Position numbers and translations under genes: made by a program. From an uncultured Dehalococcoidia bacterium (lineage in GTDB: Bacteria; Chloroflexota; Dehalococcoidia; Lucifugimonadales; GCA-2712585): 64,000 nucleotides of DNA. Where the stretch lies: contig OY282371.1 of NCBI GenBank assembly GCA_958295715.1, forward strand, positions 1,597,697-1,661,696, read 5' to 3'. Positions 52,990-61,040 of this stretch are shown piece by piece. The notes beneath the pieces are model-generated. The model was given only the letters and a program-made list of their open reading frames with translations. It was not told the DNA's origin and did not search any database. The number at the start of each line of letters is the position of its first letter. Positions within the stretch are counted from its first letter, which is position 1.

Positions 52990-54327
52990 TTACACCACCC
53001 CCTCGGCCCGCAACTCCCGCAGCGACGACTCAAAGGCCTCAATGGTCCTGTCGATCTGCTCCTCCGTATGGACTGACGACACCATGAAGACCTGGCCGCC
53101 CATGACGTGAACCCCGTGGGTGAGCATGGCCTTGGTGAGCAGCCCGGTGCGCTTGGCGGTCATGGCGGCCCGGCGGTCTTCGTAGCTGATGACCGGGGCC
53201 TCGTAGTCACCCGTCGGCTCCAGGCCCATAATGGGGTTCACCAGGGAGGCTATGCCGTAGGCGAACCCGGTGACCTCGGCCCGCTGGAAGGCGTCGTTCA
53301 GTCCCGCCCTCAGCCGCGCGGCCATGGCGTCGGCCCGCTCGTTGATGGGCTGCTCGGCTATCATCTTCAGGCCCACGATCCCCGCCATCGCCGTGGGCGG
53401 GTTGGCGTTGAAGGTTCCCCCCTGACCGATGCGGCGGCGGTTGTCCCACTCCGGGTTCCCCCTGAAAGACATCATCTCCATGATTTCGGCCCGTCCGCCG
53501 ACGGCGGCCCCCGGCATCCCCCCGGCGACTATCTTCCCAAAGGTGGAAAGGTCCGGCTGGATGTCGTAGCGTGTCTGAGCGCCCCCCTTGGATATGCGGA
53601 ATCCGGTGATGGTCTCGTCGAAGATGAGCACGACGCCGTACTTGGCCGTGAGGTCTCTCAGCTGCCGCAGGAAGGGGTCGGGCTGGATGGGGAAGCAGCT
53701 GTAGTGGGCGCCGGTGGGTTCCAAGATAACCACTCCCACCTCGGGGTCGTTCTTCAGGATCTCCTCCACCTCGGCGATGTCGGGCCGCGCCACGATGACC
53801 ATGTCCATGATGGCCGGCGGCACCGAGGCGGCGGGGGCGTTGCCCTGGGAGGGGAGGGCGTACTCGTGCCAGCCGTGAAAGTGCTCCTCGAACTTCAGTA
53901 TCTTGGGCTTGCCGTTGAAGGCGCGGGCCAACCGGATGGCCAGGTAGGTCGACTCGGTGCCGGAGTTGGTGAGCCGCACCTGCTCCAGAGAGGGGACCAG
54001 CCGCATAATGGCGTCGGCCCATTCCATTTCAAAGGGGGTGTTGCCGCCCAAGTGGGTGCCCCTAGCCACCTGCGCGGTGACGGCCTCGACTATTTCGGGA
54101 TGGGCGTGGCCCTGGAGCAGGGCGCCGTTTCCCATAACGAAGTCGATGGTCTCATTACCGTCCAAGTCGTACTTAACCGCGCCGGCGGCCCGGTTGAAGT
54201 AGACGGGGAAGGGCTCGGCAAACCTGTTCTGGTGGGTTATGCCGCTGGGGAAGTAGCCAACGGCCTTCTCGAAGAGTTCGGCCGAGGCCGGGAACTTTTC
54301 CACGTATCGCTGGTTTATGGAGGACAA
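52990..54327 (-). CDS. Class III aminotransferase, glutamate-1-semialdehyde mutase-like
   Basis: The 445-residue PLP enzyme is similar to HemL. It has GNGALLQGHAHPEIVEAV, NSGTESTYLAIRLARAF, FDETITGFR with the PLP-ring-binding Asp, and the PLP lysine in STFGKIVAGG near residue 264. The sequence differs from true HemL enough (for example FHGWHEYALPSQGN) that a secondary aminomutase or aminotransferase role is as likely as tetrapyrrole synthesis. Upstream of it is a hairpin-rich gap. Confidence 0.85.
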   Translation of the reverse strand: MSSINQRYVEKFPASAELFEKAVGYFPSGITHQNRFAEPFPVYFNRAAGAVKYDLDGNETIDFVMGNGALLQGHAHPEIVEAVTAQVARGTHLGGNTPFEMEWADAIMRLVPSLEQVRLTNSGTESTYLAIRLARAFNGKPKILKFEEHFHGWHEYALPSQGNAPAASVPPAIMDMVIVARPDIAEVEEILKNDPEVGVVILEPTGAHYSCFPIQPDPFLRQLRDLTAKYGVVLIFDETITGFRISKGGAQTRYDIQPDLSTFGKIVAGGMPGAAVGGRAEIMEMMSFRGNPEWDNRRRIGQGGTFNANPPTAMAGIVGLKMIAEQPINERADAMAARLRAGLNDAFQRAEVTGFAYGIASLVNPIMGLEPTGDYEAPVISYEDRRAAMTAKRTGLLTKAMLTHGVHVMGGQVFMVSSVHTEEQIDRTIEAFESSLRELRAEGVV

Positions 54328-54374
54328 GGCTCACCTCGCGTAGGATGTTGCCCCCTAGCTTATACCCCTTCGCC

Positions 54375-54660
54375 CCTTTGGGGAAGGGCACGAGCGCCCA
54401 TTTTTGTTTTGGGGAGCGGTGGTTCTGCGCGCTAGATGTCCGTCATTCCCGCCTTTCCCTCTTTTCCGTCATTCCCGCGCCCCCCATCCGTCATTCCCGT
54501 GAAAACGGGAATCCATCTTTCCCTCCTTCCACCGGATGGACAGACCATCCAACCGTCACGGCCTCAACTCTTAATCGGATGCGTCAGCGCGCGCCGATAC
54601 GCGGTTACCCCGGCGCAACAAGGGGGGAGGGGATGGATTCCCGTCTGCGCGGGAATGACG
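54375..54660. repeat. dRS3-like hairpins and composite repeat fragment
   Basis: Hairpins lie at 54493 (ATTCCCGT-GAAA-ACGGGAAT) and 54637 (ATTCCCGT-CTGC-GCGGGAAT). A degraded copy of the composite segment (GGGCACGAGCGCCC, then TTTTGTTTTGGGGAGCG) occurs at about 54386-54425. The stems differ by paired changes (GC/GC against GT/AC), which supports an RNA or DNA hairpin role. No gene is seen in 54328-54758. Confidence 0.78.
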
Positions 54661-54758
54661 GAATGGGGGCGGGAATGGGGCAAGGGGGCGGGGGTTTGGC
54701 CATAAGCGGCGGTCCTACGGATGACGCGCGGCTTAGGCGAGGCCCGGGGCGAAAAGCG

Positions 54759-54787
54759 CAGGCCCACCTCGTCGCAAGGTGGGCCTG
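54759..54787 (-). terminator. Likely intrinsic terminator of the selenoprotein gene
   Basis: An 11-bp perfect inverted repeat CAGGCCCACCT / AGGTGGGCCTG with a 7-nt loop lies 33 bp after the stop of the selenoprotein gene. Reading on the minus strand it is followed by CGCTTTTCG, a short T run, so it can act as a terminator, though the T tract is weak. Confidence 0.65.
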
Positions 54788-54819
54788 CTTCTGGGTCGCT
54801 TCGGTTGTGGGTTGGGGCG

Positions 54820-55104
54820 TTAGACGGCCTTGGCCTCTTCCGCCTCTATCTCGTCGAGCTTCTCCTGGATGACGTTCTTCATCTGGCGCACCCGGGTCAG
54901 GTCGGGGTACTTCCCGTCCTCCTCCGAGCGGTCGAAGATCTTGTCGCCGTTAAGGTAGACTTCCAGGCGGCCGTTGGCCCCCGGAGTGAGTGATACGCCG
55001 GCGTTGTTGCCGAAGTACCTAAAGAACTCGTTCGCCAGCCACGTGGCGGTGGCGTGGTACTGTCAAGGAACGCAGTAAACAATGTCGATATTCAGTTTCC
55101 ACAT
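54820..55104 (-). CDS. SelW-like (Rdx family) selenoprotein with in-frame TGA
   Basis: Reading TGA at 55065-55063 as selenocysteine gives one 94-residue protein beginning MWKLNIDIVYCVPU. This is the CxxU redox motif of SelW/Rdx proteins at its normal position (C11, U14). The rest matches the family: ATWLANEFFRYFG, VSLTPGANGRLEVYLNGDKIFDR and KYPDLTRVRQMKNVIQEKLDEI. GGGAG lies 8 bp before the ATG. The gene ends with TAA and a terminator hairpin. A hairpin sits just after the TGA. SelB is encoded 14 kb away, so decoding capacity is present. Rdx proteins are small thiol oxidoreductases. The reading depends on the UGA being decoded; otherwise a 13-residue peptide results. Confidence 0.88.
55035..55057 (-). 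promoter_or_regulatory. Candidate bacterial SECIS hairpin
   Basis: Five bases after the TGA codon, the mRNA can fold CCA-(bulge C)-GCCAC, loop CGCCAC, GUGGC-UGG, an 8-bp stem with one bulge. Its loop lies about 15-20 nt after the UGA, and a G is present among the first two loop positions, as in other bacterial SECIS elements. The coding sequence through it is also the Rdx protein sequence. I judged folding by eye only. Confidence 0.6.
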
Positions 55105-55161
55105 AGCGAGTCTCCCTATAGGCGCAGTATTCCGGCCCCGTTGGTTGAGCCGGTAACTTAC

Positions 55162-55261
55162 AGTTTAGCTTCAATGCGGTGAGTGTCAAGGGGTTGGCCC
55201 ACAGGTTGGCCCACAGGTTGGAAGGAATGCCTTGACACCCGCCGCCCGTTGGGGGTAGCAT
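55162..55261. promoter_or_regulatory. Divergent promoters for the selenoprotein and protoglobin genes
   Basis: Plus strand: TTGACA (55232-55237), 18 bp, TAGCAT (55256-55261), toward protoglobin. Minus strand: TTGACA (55189-55184), 16 bp, TAAACT (55167-55162), toward the selenoprotein. The two -35 regions form an inverted repeat GTGTCAAGG / CCTTGACAC. Between them GGTTGGCCCACA is repeated in tandem (about 55191-55219), a possible activator or repressor site shared by both genes. Confidence 0.65.
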
Positions 55262-55294
55262 CACGGGCAGTTTGGGAGGAACCGGCGCTCTAGA

Positions 55295-55834
55295 ATGACC
55301 TCATCTCAAGCGCGAATGATAGACTGGCCGAACAGGGTCAGAGAGGTTATGCGGTACGTGGGACTGACGGAGGACGACCGCGGCCGGATAAAGTCCACCG
55401 GCCCCATCGTGAGGAGATACGCGGACCGCTTGACCACCGAGGTTTACGACCTCATCTTCGAGTTCCCGGAGGCTGGCAAGTTCTTTTCGCTGGACGACGG
55501 CAGCCCCGACCCCAAGCGCGTTCAGGACAACAAGGACTCGATGGTCCAGTGGCTGCAATACCTGTCCCAAGCCCCCACCAACGACGCCTTCGCCCGGTAT
55601 CTGGCGGCCGTGAGCGCCATGCACCGGGACATTCCCATCCACCGGCCTGGGCTTCCCCCCGTGCCCTACCAGTTCGTAATAGGCACCATATCCTTCTACC
55701 AGACGCGGTTGCTGGAGATTTTCCGGGAGGAGTTGGGAGACGACGCCCAGGCGGCGCGGGCCAGCGCGTCGTGGAACAAGATTCTGATGGTGTCGCTAGA
55801 CGCGCTGCTAGGGGCCTACATGGTGACATCCTAG
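55295..55834 (+). CDS. Protoglobin-like haem protein
   Basis: The 179-residue protein resembles single-domain protoglobins (globin-coupled sensor type). It has TGPIVRRYADRLTTEVYDLIFEFPEAGKFF at the start and SAMHRDIPIHRPGLPPVPYQF near 107-126, which holds the probable proximal histidine (H110 or H116). Such proteins bind O2, CO or NO and act in gas sensing or detoxification; no output domain is attached. It shares a divergent promoter region with the SelW-like redox selenoprotein, which suggests common regulation. Confidence 0.85.
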   Translation: MTSSQARMIDWPNRVREVMRYVGLTEDDRGRIKSTGPIVRRYADRLTTEVYDLIFEFPEAGKFFSLDDGSPDPKRVQDNKDSMVQWLQYLSQAPTNDAFARYLAAVSAMHRDIPIHRPGLPPVPYQFVIGTISFYQTRLLEIFREELGDDAQAARASASWNKILMVSLDALLGAYMVTS

Positions 55835-55871
55835 CGGGTCGCCGAACTCCCGGCAACCGTTTGCGATGGGC

Positions 55872-55946
55872 TGGAGCGGGCGATGGGATTCGAACCCACG
55901 ACCTTTTGCTTGGGAAGCAAACACTCTACCGCTGAGTTACGCCCGC
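55872..55946 (-). tRNA. tRNA-Gly (CCC)
   Basis: On the minus strand the acceptor stem is GCGGGCG/CGCCCGC, the anticodon stem TTTGC/GCAAA with loop TTCCCAA gives anticodon CCC, and the T-arm is GGTTCGAATCC. CCA is encoded. D-arm CTCAGCGGTAGAG is standard. Confidence 0.93.
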
Positions 55947-56027
55947 CCTTTGGTTCGCCCCGTGGTTGGAGCCGTGGGTAGGATGTTAATGGGGCGTTGA
56001 TGCCTTGTCAACGGAGAGAGCATCCCC

Positions 56028-56490
56028 TATCCGTCATTCCCGCCTCTCCTATCCGTCATTCCCGTGAAAACGGGAATCCAGGAAGACCCCAACCCAAAAC
56101 GGCCACTGTGTCGCTATCATGCACTCGCCTACCCCCGCTCCAACCTGGAGTTCTGTCAAAGGAGAACCATGGCCCCGGAAGAAAACCGGCGAAGATGGAT
56201 TCCCGCCCTCTTATCCGTCATTCCCGCGCAGGCGGGAATCCATCCCCTCTTGACGTTGCGCCGGGCCAACCGCGTCACGGCGCGCGCCGACGCATTCGAT
56301 TAAGCGTTGAGGCCCGTGATGGTTGGATGGGCTGTTCATCTGACGAGAGGAGGGAAGATGGATTCCCGCCTGCGCGGGAATGACGGATAGGAGGTAGGCG
56401 CAGGCGGGAAGGGCGCGTGCGCCCACTTATGTTTTGAAGAGCGTTGGTTCTAGTTGTGGTGTTCCTGGATTCCCGTTTTCGCGGGAATGA
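56028..56490. repeat. dRS3-like hairpins and composite repeat
   Basis: Hairpins lie at 56058 (GTGAAAAC core), 56220 (GCGCAGGC), 56362 (inverted, GCCTGCGC) and 56469 (inverted, GTTTTCGC). GGGCGCGTGCGCCC at about 56409 followed by CACTTATGTTTTGAAGAGCG is the composite element seen elsewhere in reverse order. The gap 55947-56543 holds no gene I can support. Confidence 0.8.
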
Positions 56491-56543
56491 CGGATAGGAG
56501 AGGCGCAGGCGGGAATCCAGGGATGGCCGGGAGGGGTGGCGGG

Positions 56544-56572
56544 TTGACACCTTGGCCCGCGTATCCTTTAAT
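56544..56572 (+). promoter_or_regulatory. Promoter of the small gene and amidase
   Basis: TTGACA (56544-56549), a 17-bp spacer and TTTAAT (56567-56572) make a near-consensus housekeeping promoter 38 bp before the small gene at 56610. It is the best promoter match in the right half of the window. Confidence 0.75.
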
Positions 56573-56609
56573 CTAGCCAACCGCCCAGACCATTCGCAGG
56601 AGCGACCGT

Positions 56610-56810
56610 ATGCCTGACTTGACGCTGCCCGAATCCAGGGATGAGTTGGTCGCCGAGTTGACCGCCAGGGCGTCCAAGCTGTGGGGCCGGGAGCGGGCCG
56701 ACGCCCTGAGGGATATGATAGAGGAGCACGCGGACCACCTGTTGGCCCTGTCTCAAAGTTTGCCCCCCTCAGAAGAGGCCCCGGTAATGACTTGGCAAAG
56801 CCATCCGTAG
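56610..56810 (+). CDS. Small protein, possible AtzG/GatC-like amidase partner
   Basis: The 66-residue protein has AGGAG 7-8 bp before its ATG and a strong promoter further upstream, so it is likely expressed. The helical body (ELVAELTARASKLWG, DALRDMIEEHADHLLALS) and the tail ending in Pro-rich residues have the size and feel of AtzG/GatC-type small subunits that assist amidases. An amidase gene follows 320 bp later, separated by hairpin repeats. The link is inference from size, helices and neighbour; no diagnostic motif is present. Confidence 0.55.
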   Translation: MPDLTLPESRDELVAELTARASKLWGRERADALRDMIEEHADHLLALSQSLPPSEEAPVMTWQSHP

Positions 56811-56834
56811 GGAGCGCGCCGGCCCTCTCCCCTT

Positions 56835-56995
56835 CGTCATTCCCGCGCAGGCGGGAATCCAGGGGGCGAGGGGGGCCGGTTGCAGGGAATGAGGGTAGGG
56901 CAGCGCGCCACGCATGTTATGTCAATGGGCTGTCGCAGACCCACCGGAGATCCCGCGCGGGGACGGGATGGATTCCCGCCTACGCGGGAATGACG
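56835..56995. repeat. Pair of dRS3-like hairpins in opposite orientation
   Basis: Hairpins at 56839 (GCGCAGGC core) and 56972 (GCCTACGC core) flank about 110 bp, between the small gene and the amidase. The GTCATTCCCGC end of the first and the GCGGGAATGAC end of the second face outward, as in a miniature mobile element with terminal inverted repeats. Confidence 0.75.
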
Positions 56996-57130
56996 GAAAG
57001 AGGGGCGGGAAGAACGAGGGGAGCGGGCGGGAGTGACAAATGGGTGGCGGGAATCCAGGGGCGGGGGTGAGGGGAGGGGCTGGCGGGCGGCCACGAGGGG
57101 CTTCCTTCAGACATCCAACGGAGAGATGAG

Positions 57131-58495
57131 ATGGTTGAACCGTACAAACTGACCATTGCCGAGGCGTCGTCGCAGATAGCGGCGGGCGAACTGACCCGCC
57201 TGTCCCTGATGGAGAGTTTCATTGAGCGGATTGACCGCCTGGACCCGGAACTCAAGGCCTGGGTGACGGTGGACAGGGAAGGCGCCCTTGAGCAGGCGGC
57301 CCGGTTGGACCGCGAGGCGGGGTCAAAGGCCCCCACGGGGCCGCTCCACGGTGTGCCCATAGGCGTCAAGGACATCTACTACACGGCGGGGATGAAGACC
57401 ACCGCCTGCTCCAAGATTCACGCCGACTTTACGCCGGACTACGACGCGGCCGCCGTGGAGCGCCTGAAGGCGGCGGGGGCCATCGTATTGGGAAAGACGG
57501 TCACCACGGAGTTCGCCTCCGGGGACCCGCCGCCCACGCTCAACCCGTGGAACCCGGCCCACACCCCCGGCGGCTCCAGCAGCGGCTCGGCGGTGGCCGT
57601 GGCCGCGCGCCAGTGCCCCGGGGCCATGGGGTCGCAAACGGGCGGTTCCATCCTGCGGCCCTCGTCCTTCAACGGCATCGTCGGCCTCAAGCCCACCTTC
57701 GGCAGGATTAGCTGCTACGGGGTCATGCCCTTAGCCTGGTCGCTGGACACCCTGGGACCCATGGTGAACTGCGTTGAGGACGCCGCCATCATGCTCCAAG
57801 CCCTCGCGGGCTACGACGCCCGGGACCCGGGGAGCGCGGATGAGCCGGCGCCGGACTACCGGCGCGCCTTCATTGAAGGAACCGGCGCTCGGCCCCGCAT
57901 CGGGCTTATCAGCGACTTCTTCTTGGAGCAGTGCGACGCGGAGTCCCGCCAAGGCGTCCTCGCGGTGGCGGAGACGCTGGCCGAGGCGGGGGCGATGGTG
58001 GAGGACGCGCCCCTTCCTCCCAGCTTCTCCACGGCCCATCACGTCCAATGGGTGGTTAGCAACGTGGAGACGGCGGCCTACCACGAGGAGAACTTTCGCG
58101 CCAGGGCCGGCGACTACAGCAGCAAGCTACGGAAGGGCATTGAGATAGGGATTCTGACGCCCGCCGTGCGATACGTTCAGGCCCAGCGGCTGCGCCGCCG
58201 CTACCGGCGGGAGATGGCGGCCTTGGCCGCGAGGTGGGACGTTCTGCTCACGCCGACCACGCCCACCGCGGCCCCCAGGGATCTGAGCACGACGGGCAAC
58301 CCGGTGTTCCAAAGCCCGTGGACGTCCTGCGGCCTTCCCACCATCACGCTGCCCTGCGGCCTAAGCCCGTCTACGGGGCTTCCCCTCGGCGTGCAACTTG
58401 CCGCGTCGCCCTTCAACGAGGCCGGGCTGCTGGCCGCCGCGGGGTGGTGCGAGGGGGTCTTGAACGCGCGGGTCGCGCCGCCTCAGGTGAGCTAA
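57131..58495 (+). CDS. Amidase (amidase signature family)
   Basis: The 454-residue protein has the full Ser-cisSer-Lys triad: K80 in GVPIGVKD, the cis-Ser in PGGSSSGS (146-153) and the nucleophile in GSQTGGSI (S173). GGAGAG lies just before the ATG. It hydrolyses an amide; the family includes AtzF, GatA and many catabolic enzymes, and the sequence does not point to GatA in particular (no gatB nearby). Its 3' end overlaps the convergent hydrolase gene by 4 bp. The small protein upstream may be its partner. Confidence 0.9.
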   Translation: MVEPYKLTIAEASSQIAAGELTRLSLMESFIERIDRLDPELKAWVTVDREGALEQAARLDREAGSKAPTGPLHGVPIGVKDIYYTAGMKTTACSKIHADFTPDYDAAAVERLKAAGAIVLGKTVTTEFASGDPPPTLNPWNPAHTPGGSSSGSAVAVAARQCPGAMGSQTGGSILRPSSFNGIVGLKPTFGRISCYGVMPLAWSLDTLGPMVNCVEDAAIMLQALAGYDARDPGSADEPAPDYRRAFIEGTGARPRIGLISDFFLEQCDAESRQGVLAVAETLAEAGAMVEDAPLPPSFSTAHHVQWVVSNVETAAYHEENFRARAGDYSSKLRKGIEIGILTPAVRYVQAQRLRRRYRREMAALAARWDVLLTPTTPTAAPRDLSTTGNPVFQSPWTSCGLPTITLPCGLSPSTGLPLGVQLAASPFNEAGLLAAAGWCEGVLNARVAPPQVS

Positions 58496-59352
58496 GACTG
58501 CCCCAGGAAGTCTAACGCCAGCCTGTTGAAGGGCTGGTTGGCCTCAATGTGGGGCCAGTGGCCGCATCGCTTAAAGACCTCCAGCCGCCCGTTGGGAAGC
58601 AACTCCGCGGCCCTTTGCCCGTGGGCCACGGGGAATATCGCGTCGTGGAGTCCCCAGAACACCAGGGTGGGCGCCTGGAGTTCGCGGAGTCGGTCGGTAA
58701 GGATTACGGACGGCTTCATGCCGGCTATGGAGACGCCGCGGCGGAGCATTCGCAGCATGGCCTCCTTGTTGCCGGGCCAATTCCGCTCCCGGTATAGAAG
58801 CTCCAGCAGCCTTTCGGTGGCGAAGGACCGGCTATGGAAGACGCGCCGCAGCAGCCACCTGACGCTCTTCCGGTTCTGCCTGGCCAGGGCCTCGCCAAGG
58901 CCGGGCAGGGACATGACGCGAAGGAACCAGGCCACCTCACGGCCAAGCCCGGCGCTGTCCTCCAGGGCCAGCCTGTCCACGCGCCGAGGGTGTTCCAAAG
59001 CGAAGGCCATGGCCAGAAGGCCGCCCATGGAGTTGCCTATCAGGGAGACCCGCTCCAAGCCGAGAACGTCCAGGAAGGCTTGAAGGAAGTTCACCCCCTC
59101 CTCCAAGGTGTAGCTCCAGTCGGGCTTGTCGGATGCCCCGTGGCCGGGGAGGTCCATGGCGTAGACGGAACGCTCCTTGGCCAGGGGGGTCACGTTTCCG
59201 TACCAGACGGCGGCGGCCTCGCCGAGGCCGTGTAGGAGGAGCAGCGGCGGGCCGGTCCCGGCGCGGTAGCAGCGCACCCGGACCCCCGCGGCGGTAATCC
59301 ACTCCTCGGCCCCGGGCATCCGGAGCTTGTCCGCGCCCTGTCGCTTAATCAT
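58492..59352 (-). CDS. Alpha/beta-fold hydrolase
   Basis: The 286-residue protein has LLLLHGLGEAAAVWYGNV (oxyanion region), nucleophile elbow GNSMGG, acid in WGLHDAIFP and His in RCGHWPHIEANQP, so a complete triad. It resembles meta-cleavage-product hydrolases or lipase-like members; the substrate is unknown. A shorter start at the ATG encoding MPGAEEW (59319) is also plausible. It is convergent with the amidase and divergent from the release-factor gene. Confidence 0.88.
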   Translation of the reverse strand: MIKRQGADKLRMPGAEEWITAAGVRVRCYRAGTGPPLLLLHGLGEAAAVWYGNVTPLAKERSVYAMDLPGHGASDKPDWSYTLEEGVNFLQAFLDVLGLERVSLIGNSMGGLLAMAFALEHPRRVDRLALEDSAGLGREVAWFLRVMSLPGLGEALARQNRKSVRWLLRRVFHSRSFATERLLELLYRERNWPGNKEAMLRMLRRGVSIAGMKPSVILTDRLRELQAPTLVFWGLHDAIFPVAHGQRAAELLPNGRLEVFKRCGHWPHIEANQPFNRLALDFLGQS

Positions 59353-59449
59353 GGCCCTTCAAGTTTACTACCGCGCCGCGCCGCCGTGACAGGCGCCGGG
59401 CGGCGGGTTTGACTCTATTGGGCGGCCGGCCTAAGCTGAACCCGTCGCC

Positions 59450-60220
59450 ATGGCCACCGGAATAAGGAGCGTTGGGTTCAGCAGGGAGAGGCTGACGTCT
59501 CTGTTGGATGACGTGGATGCGGCCTCGTCCCCTGAGGCCCTGACCGTCGGACTGGCGCCGGGGGCCTCTCCCGACGATATCGCCTCTGAACTCGGATGCC
59601 GCCAGGAGTGGCCGGAGGAGACGCTGGCCGCGATGTCCAAGACGGGATGCTTCCTGTTCTTGAGCCGCGACCTCCGGCTCCTGGTGGTTCCCCCCTTTCC
59701 GGTAACAGGAGCGCATCGCTCGGCGGGGTTCGACACGGGACCTCTCAGAGCCGCCCTGCGTAGGGAGGTCACCTTTGGGGTCGTGCTGCTGCGCCTCGGC
59801 GGGTACGCGGTGGGCGTGTTCAAGGGGGACAGGCTGGTGGCGTCCAAGAGCGGAACCCGCTACGTGAAGGGCCGGCACAAGGCGGGGGGAACGTCCCAGA
59901 GCCGGTTCGCGCGGATTCGCCAGAAGCAGATACACGAGCTGTTCGTCAAGGTCTGCTCCGTCGCCCAAGAGAGGCTTGGCCCCTACGAGGGGGAGTTGGA
60001 GCGGGTGTTCCTGGGAGGCGAGGGGCACACGCTGACGGCCTTTCTGAAGGAGTGCGCCTTTCTGCGAGGGATGAAGGGCCGCATAGCCGGGCGGCTCCTG
60101 GCCGTGAGGGAGCCGAGGCGCCGCGAGTTGGAGAGGATGCCGCGTCAGATTTGGATGAGCCGCGTCCTGGCCCTCAAGGCCCCGGAGGGGTTCCTACCCG
60201 GCGTCGAGGGGGCCGCCTAG
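59450..60220 (+). CDS. Vms1/ANKZF1-type (VLRF1-like) peptidyl-tRNA hydrolase
   Basis: The 256-residue protein has an eRF1-like fold signature. The segment RYVKGRHKAGGTSQSRFARIRQ places a GGxSQ(x)RF motif with catalytic-type Gln150, as in Vms1 and the bacterial VLRF1 proteins that free nascent chains from split ribosomes in ribosome-associated quality control. The surrounding FGVVLLRLGGYAVGVFKG strand and following helices also fit. An upstream TTGACT at 59409 could be a -35. Its 3' end overlaps the convergent channel gene by 4 bp. Confidence 0.75.
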   Translation: MATGIRSVGFSRERLTSLLDDVDAASSPEALTVGLAPGASPDDIASELGCRQEWPEETLAAMSKTGCFLFLSRDLRLLVVPPFPVTGAHRSAGFDTGPLRAALRREVTFGVVLLRLGGYAVGVFKGDRLVASKSGTRYVKGRHKAGGTSQSRFARIRQKQIHELFVKVCSVAQERLGPYEGELERVFLGGEGHTLTAFLKECAFLRGMKGRIAGRLLAVREPRRRELERMPRQIWMSRVLALKAPEGFLPGVEGAA

Positions 60221-60894
60221 CCGCCGGCCACGTTCCTGCCGGTGGAGGATTCCGGGCCGCGGAGCCAGCGGTAGACCAGGGCCGCCGCCGCCGCTCCCGC
60301 GACAGGCCCCACGACGTATACCCACTGGCTGGTCCACGTCCACCCCACCAGGGCCGGCCCCAGAGACCGCGCCGGGTTCATCGAGGCCCCTGAGATGGGG
60401 CCGGCGAAGATGACTTCCAGCCCCACCGTGGCGCCTATGGCGAGGGCGGCGAGGCTGCCTTGCGCCCTGACGTCGGTGGTCACCGACATGATGACGAGCA
60501 TGAGGATGAAGGCCAGTACCGCCTCGAAGCCCAGGGACTGGAGGGCGTCGCCGGAGGGGAGGGTGGCCCCCATAGCCGCCACGTCGCCCAGAAGGGCAAG
60601 GAGGCACCCGCCGGCCGCCACGGCCCCCGCCATCTGCGCGGCGACGTAGAGGGGAACGACCCTCCAAGGAAAATGCCGTCCCACCGCGAACCCCACGGTG
60701 ACCGCCGGGTTGATGTGGGCGCCGGACACGTGGCCCAGGGCGAAGATCATGACGCACACCATCAACCCCGTAGCCAAGCCCATGCCGACGCCGGTGACCT
60801 GGCCGCCGGAAAGGTGGTCGGTCATCACGGCGCCGGCGCCGGCGAACACGAGGCCAAAGGTTCCGATAAACTCGGCGGCGCAGCGTTTAATCAT
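60217..60894 (-). CDS. MIP-family channel (aquaporin/NIP-like)
   Basis: The 225-residue protein has six hydrophobic segments and both half-helices with NPA boxes: HINPAVTVG (N62-A64) and SMNPARSLG (N173-A175, R176). The spacing FAGPISGASMNPARS resembles the NIP and bacterial AqpN-like groups more than AqpZ, which may mean metalloid or small-solute rather than only water transport. That subdivision is tentative. The gene starts after a gap that contains hairpin repeats. Confidence 0.88.
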   Translation of the reverse strand: MIKRCAAEFIGTFGLVFAGAGAVMTDHLSGGQVTGVGMGLATGLMVCVMIFALGHVSGAHINPAVTVGFAVGRHFPWRVVPLYVAAQMAGAVAAGGCLLALLGDVAAMGATLPSGDALQSLGFEAVLAFILMLVIMSVTTDVRAQGSLAALAIGATVGLEVIFAGPISGASMNPARSLGPALVGWTWTSQWVYVVGPVAGAAAAALVYRWLRGPESSTGRNVAGG

Positions 60895-61040
60895 AGTGAG
60901 CGGGGAAGGCTTTGAGGCCTTTGGACGTATACTATAGCGGATAGCGGCCAGGATAGTTTAACGGCGGGTTAACAACCGACCGCCCCACGGCCCCCTTCCG
61001 GCGGGCAGGGGGGGATGGGTTCCCGCCGCCTCTCTATCGT

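Noticed and set aside
53107-54435. 442-residue frame on the plus strand
   Set aside because: It is the antisense of the aminotransferase, which has all family motifs. GC-rich codon use opens such shadow frames.
54345-54872. 175-residue frame through the hairpin region
   Set aside because: It runs through repeat hairpins and the terminator, with low-complexity translation and no ribosome site.
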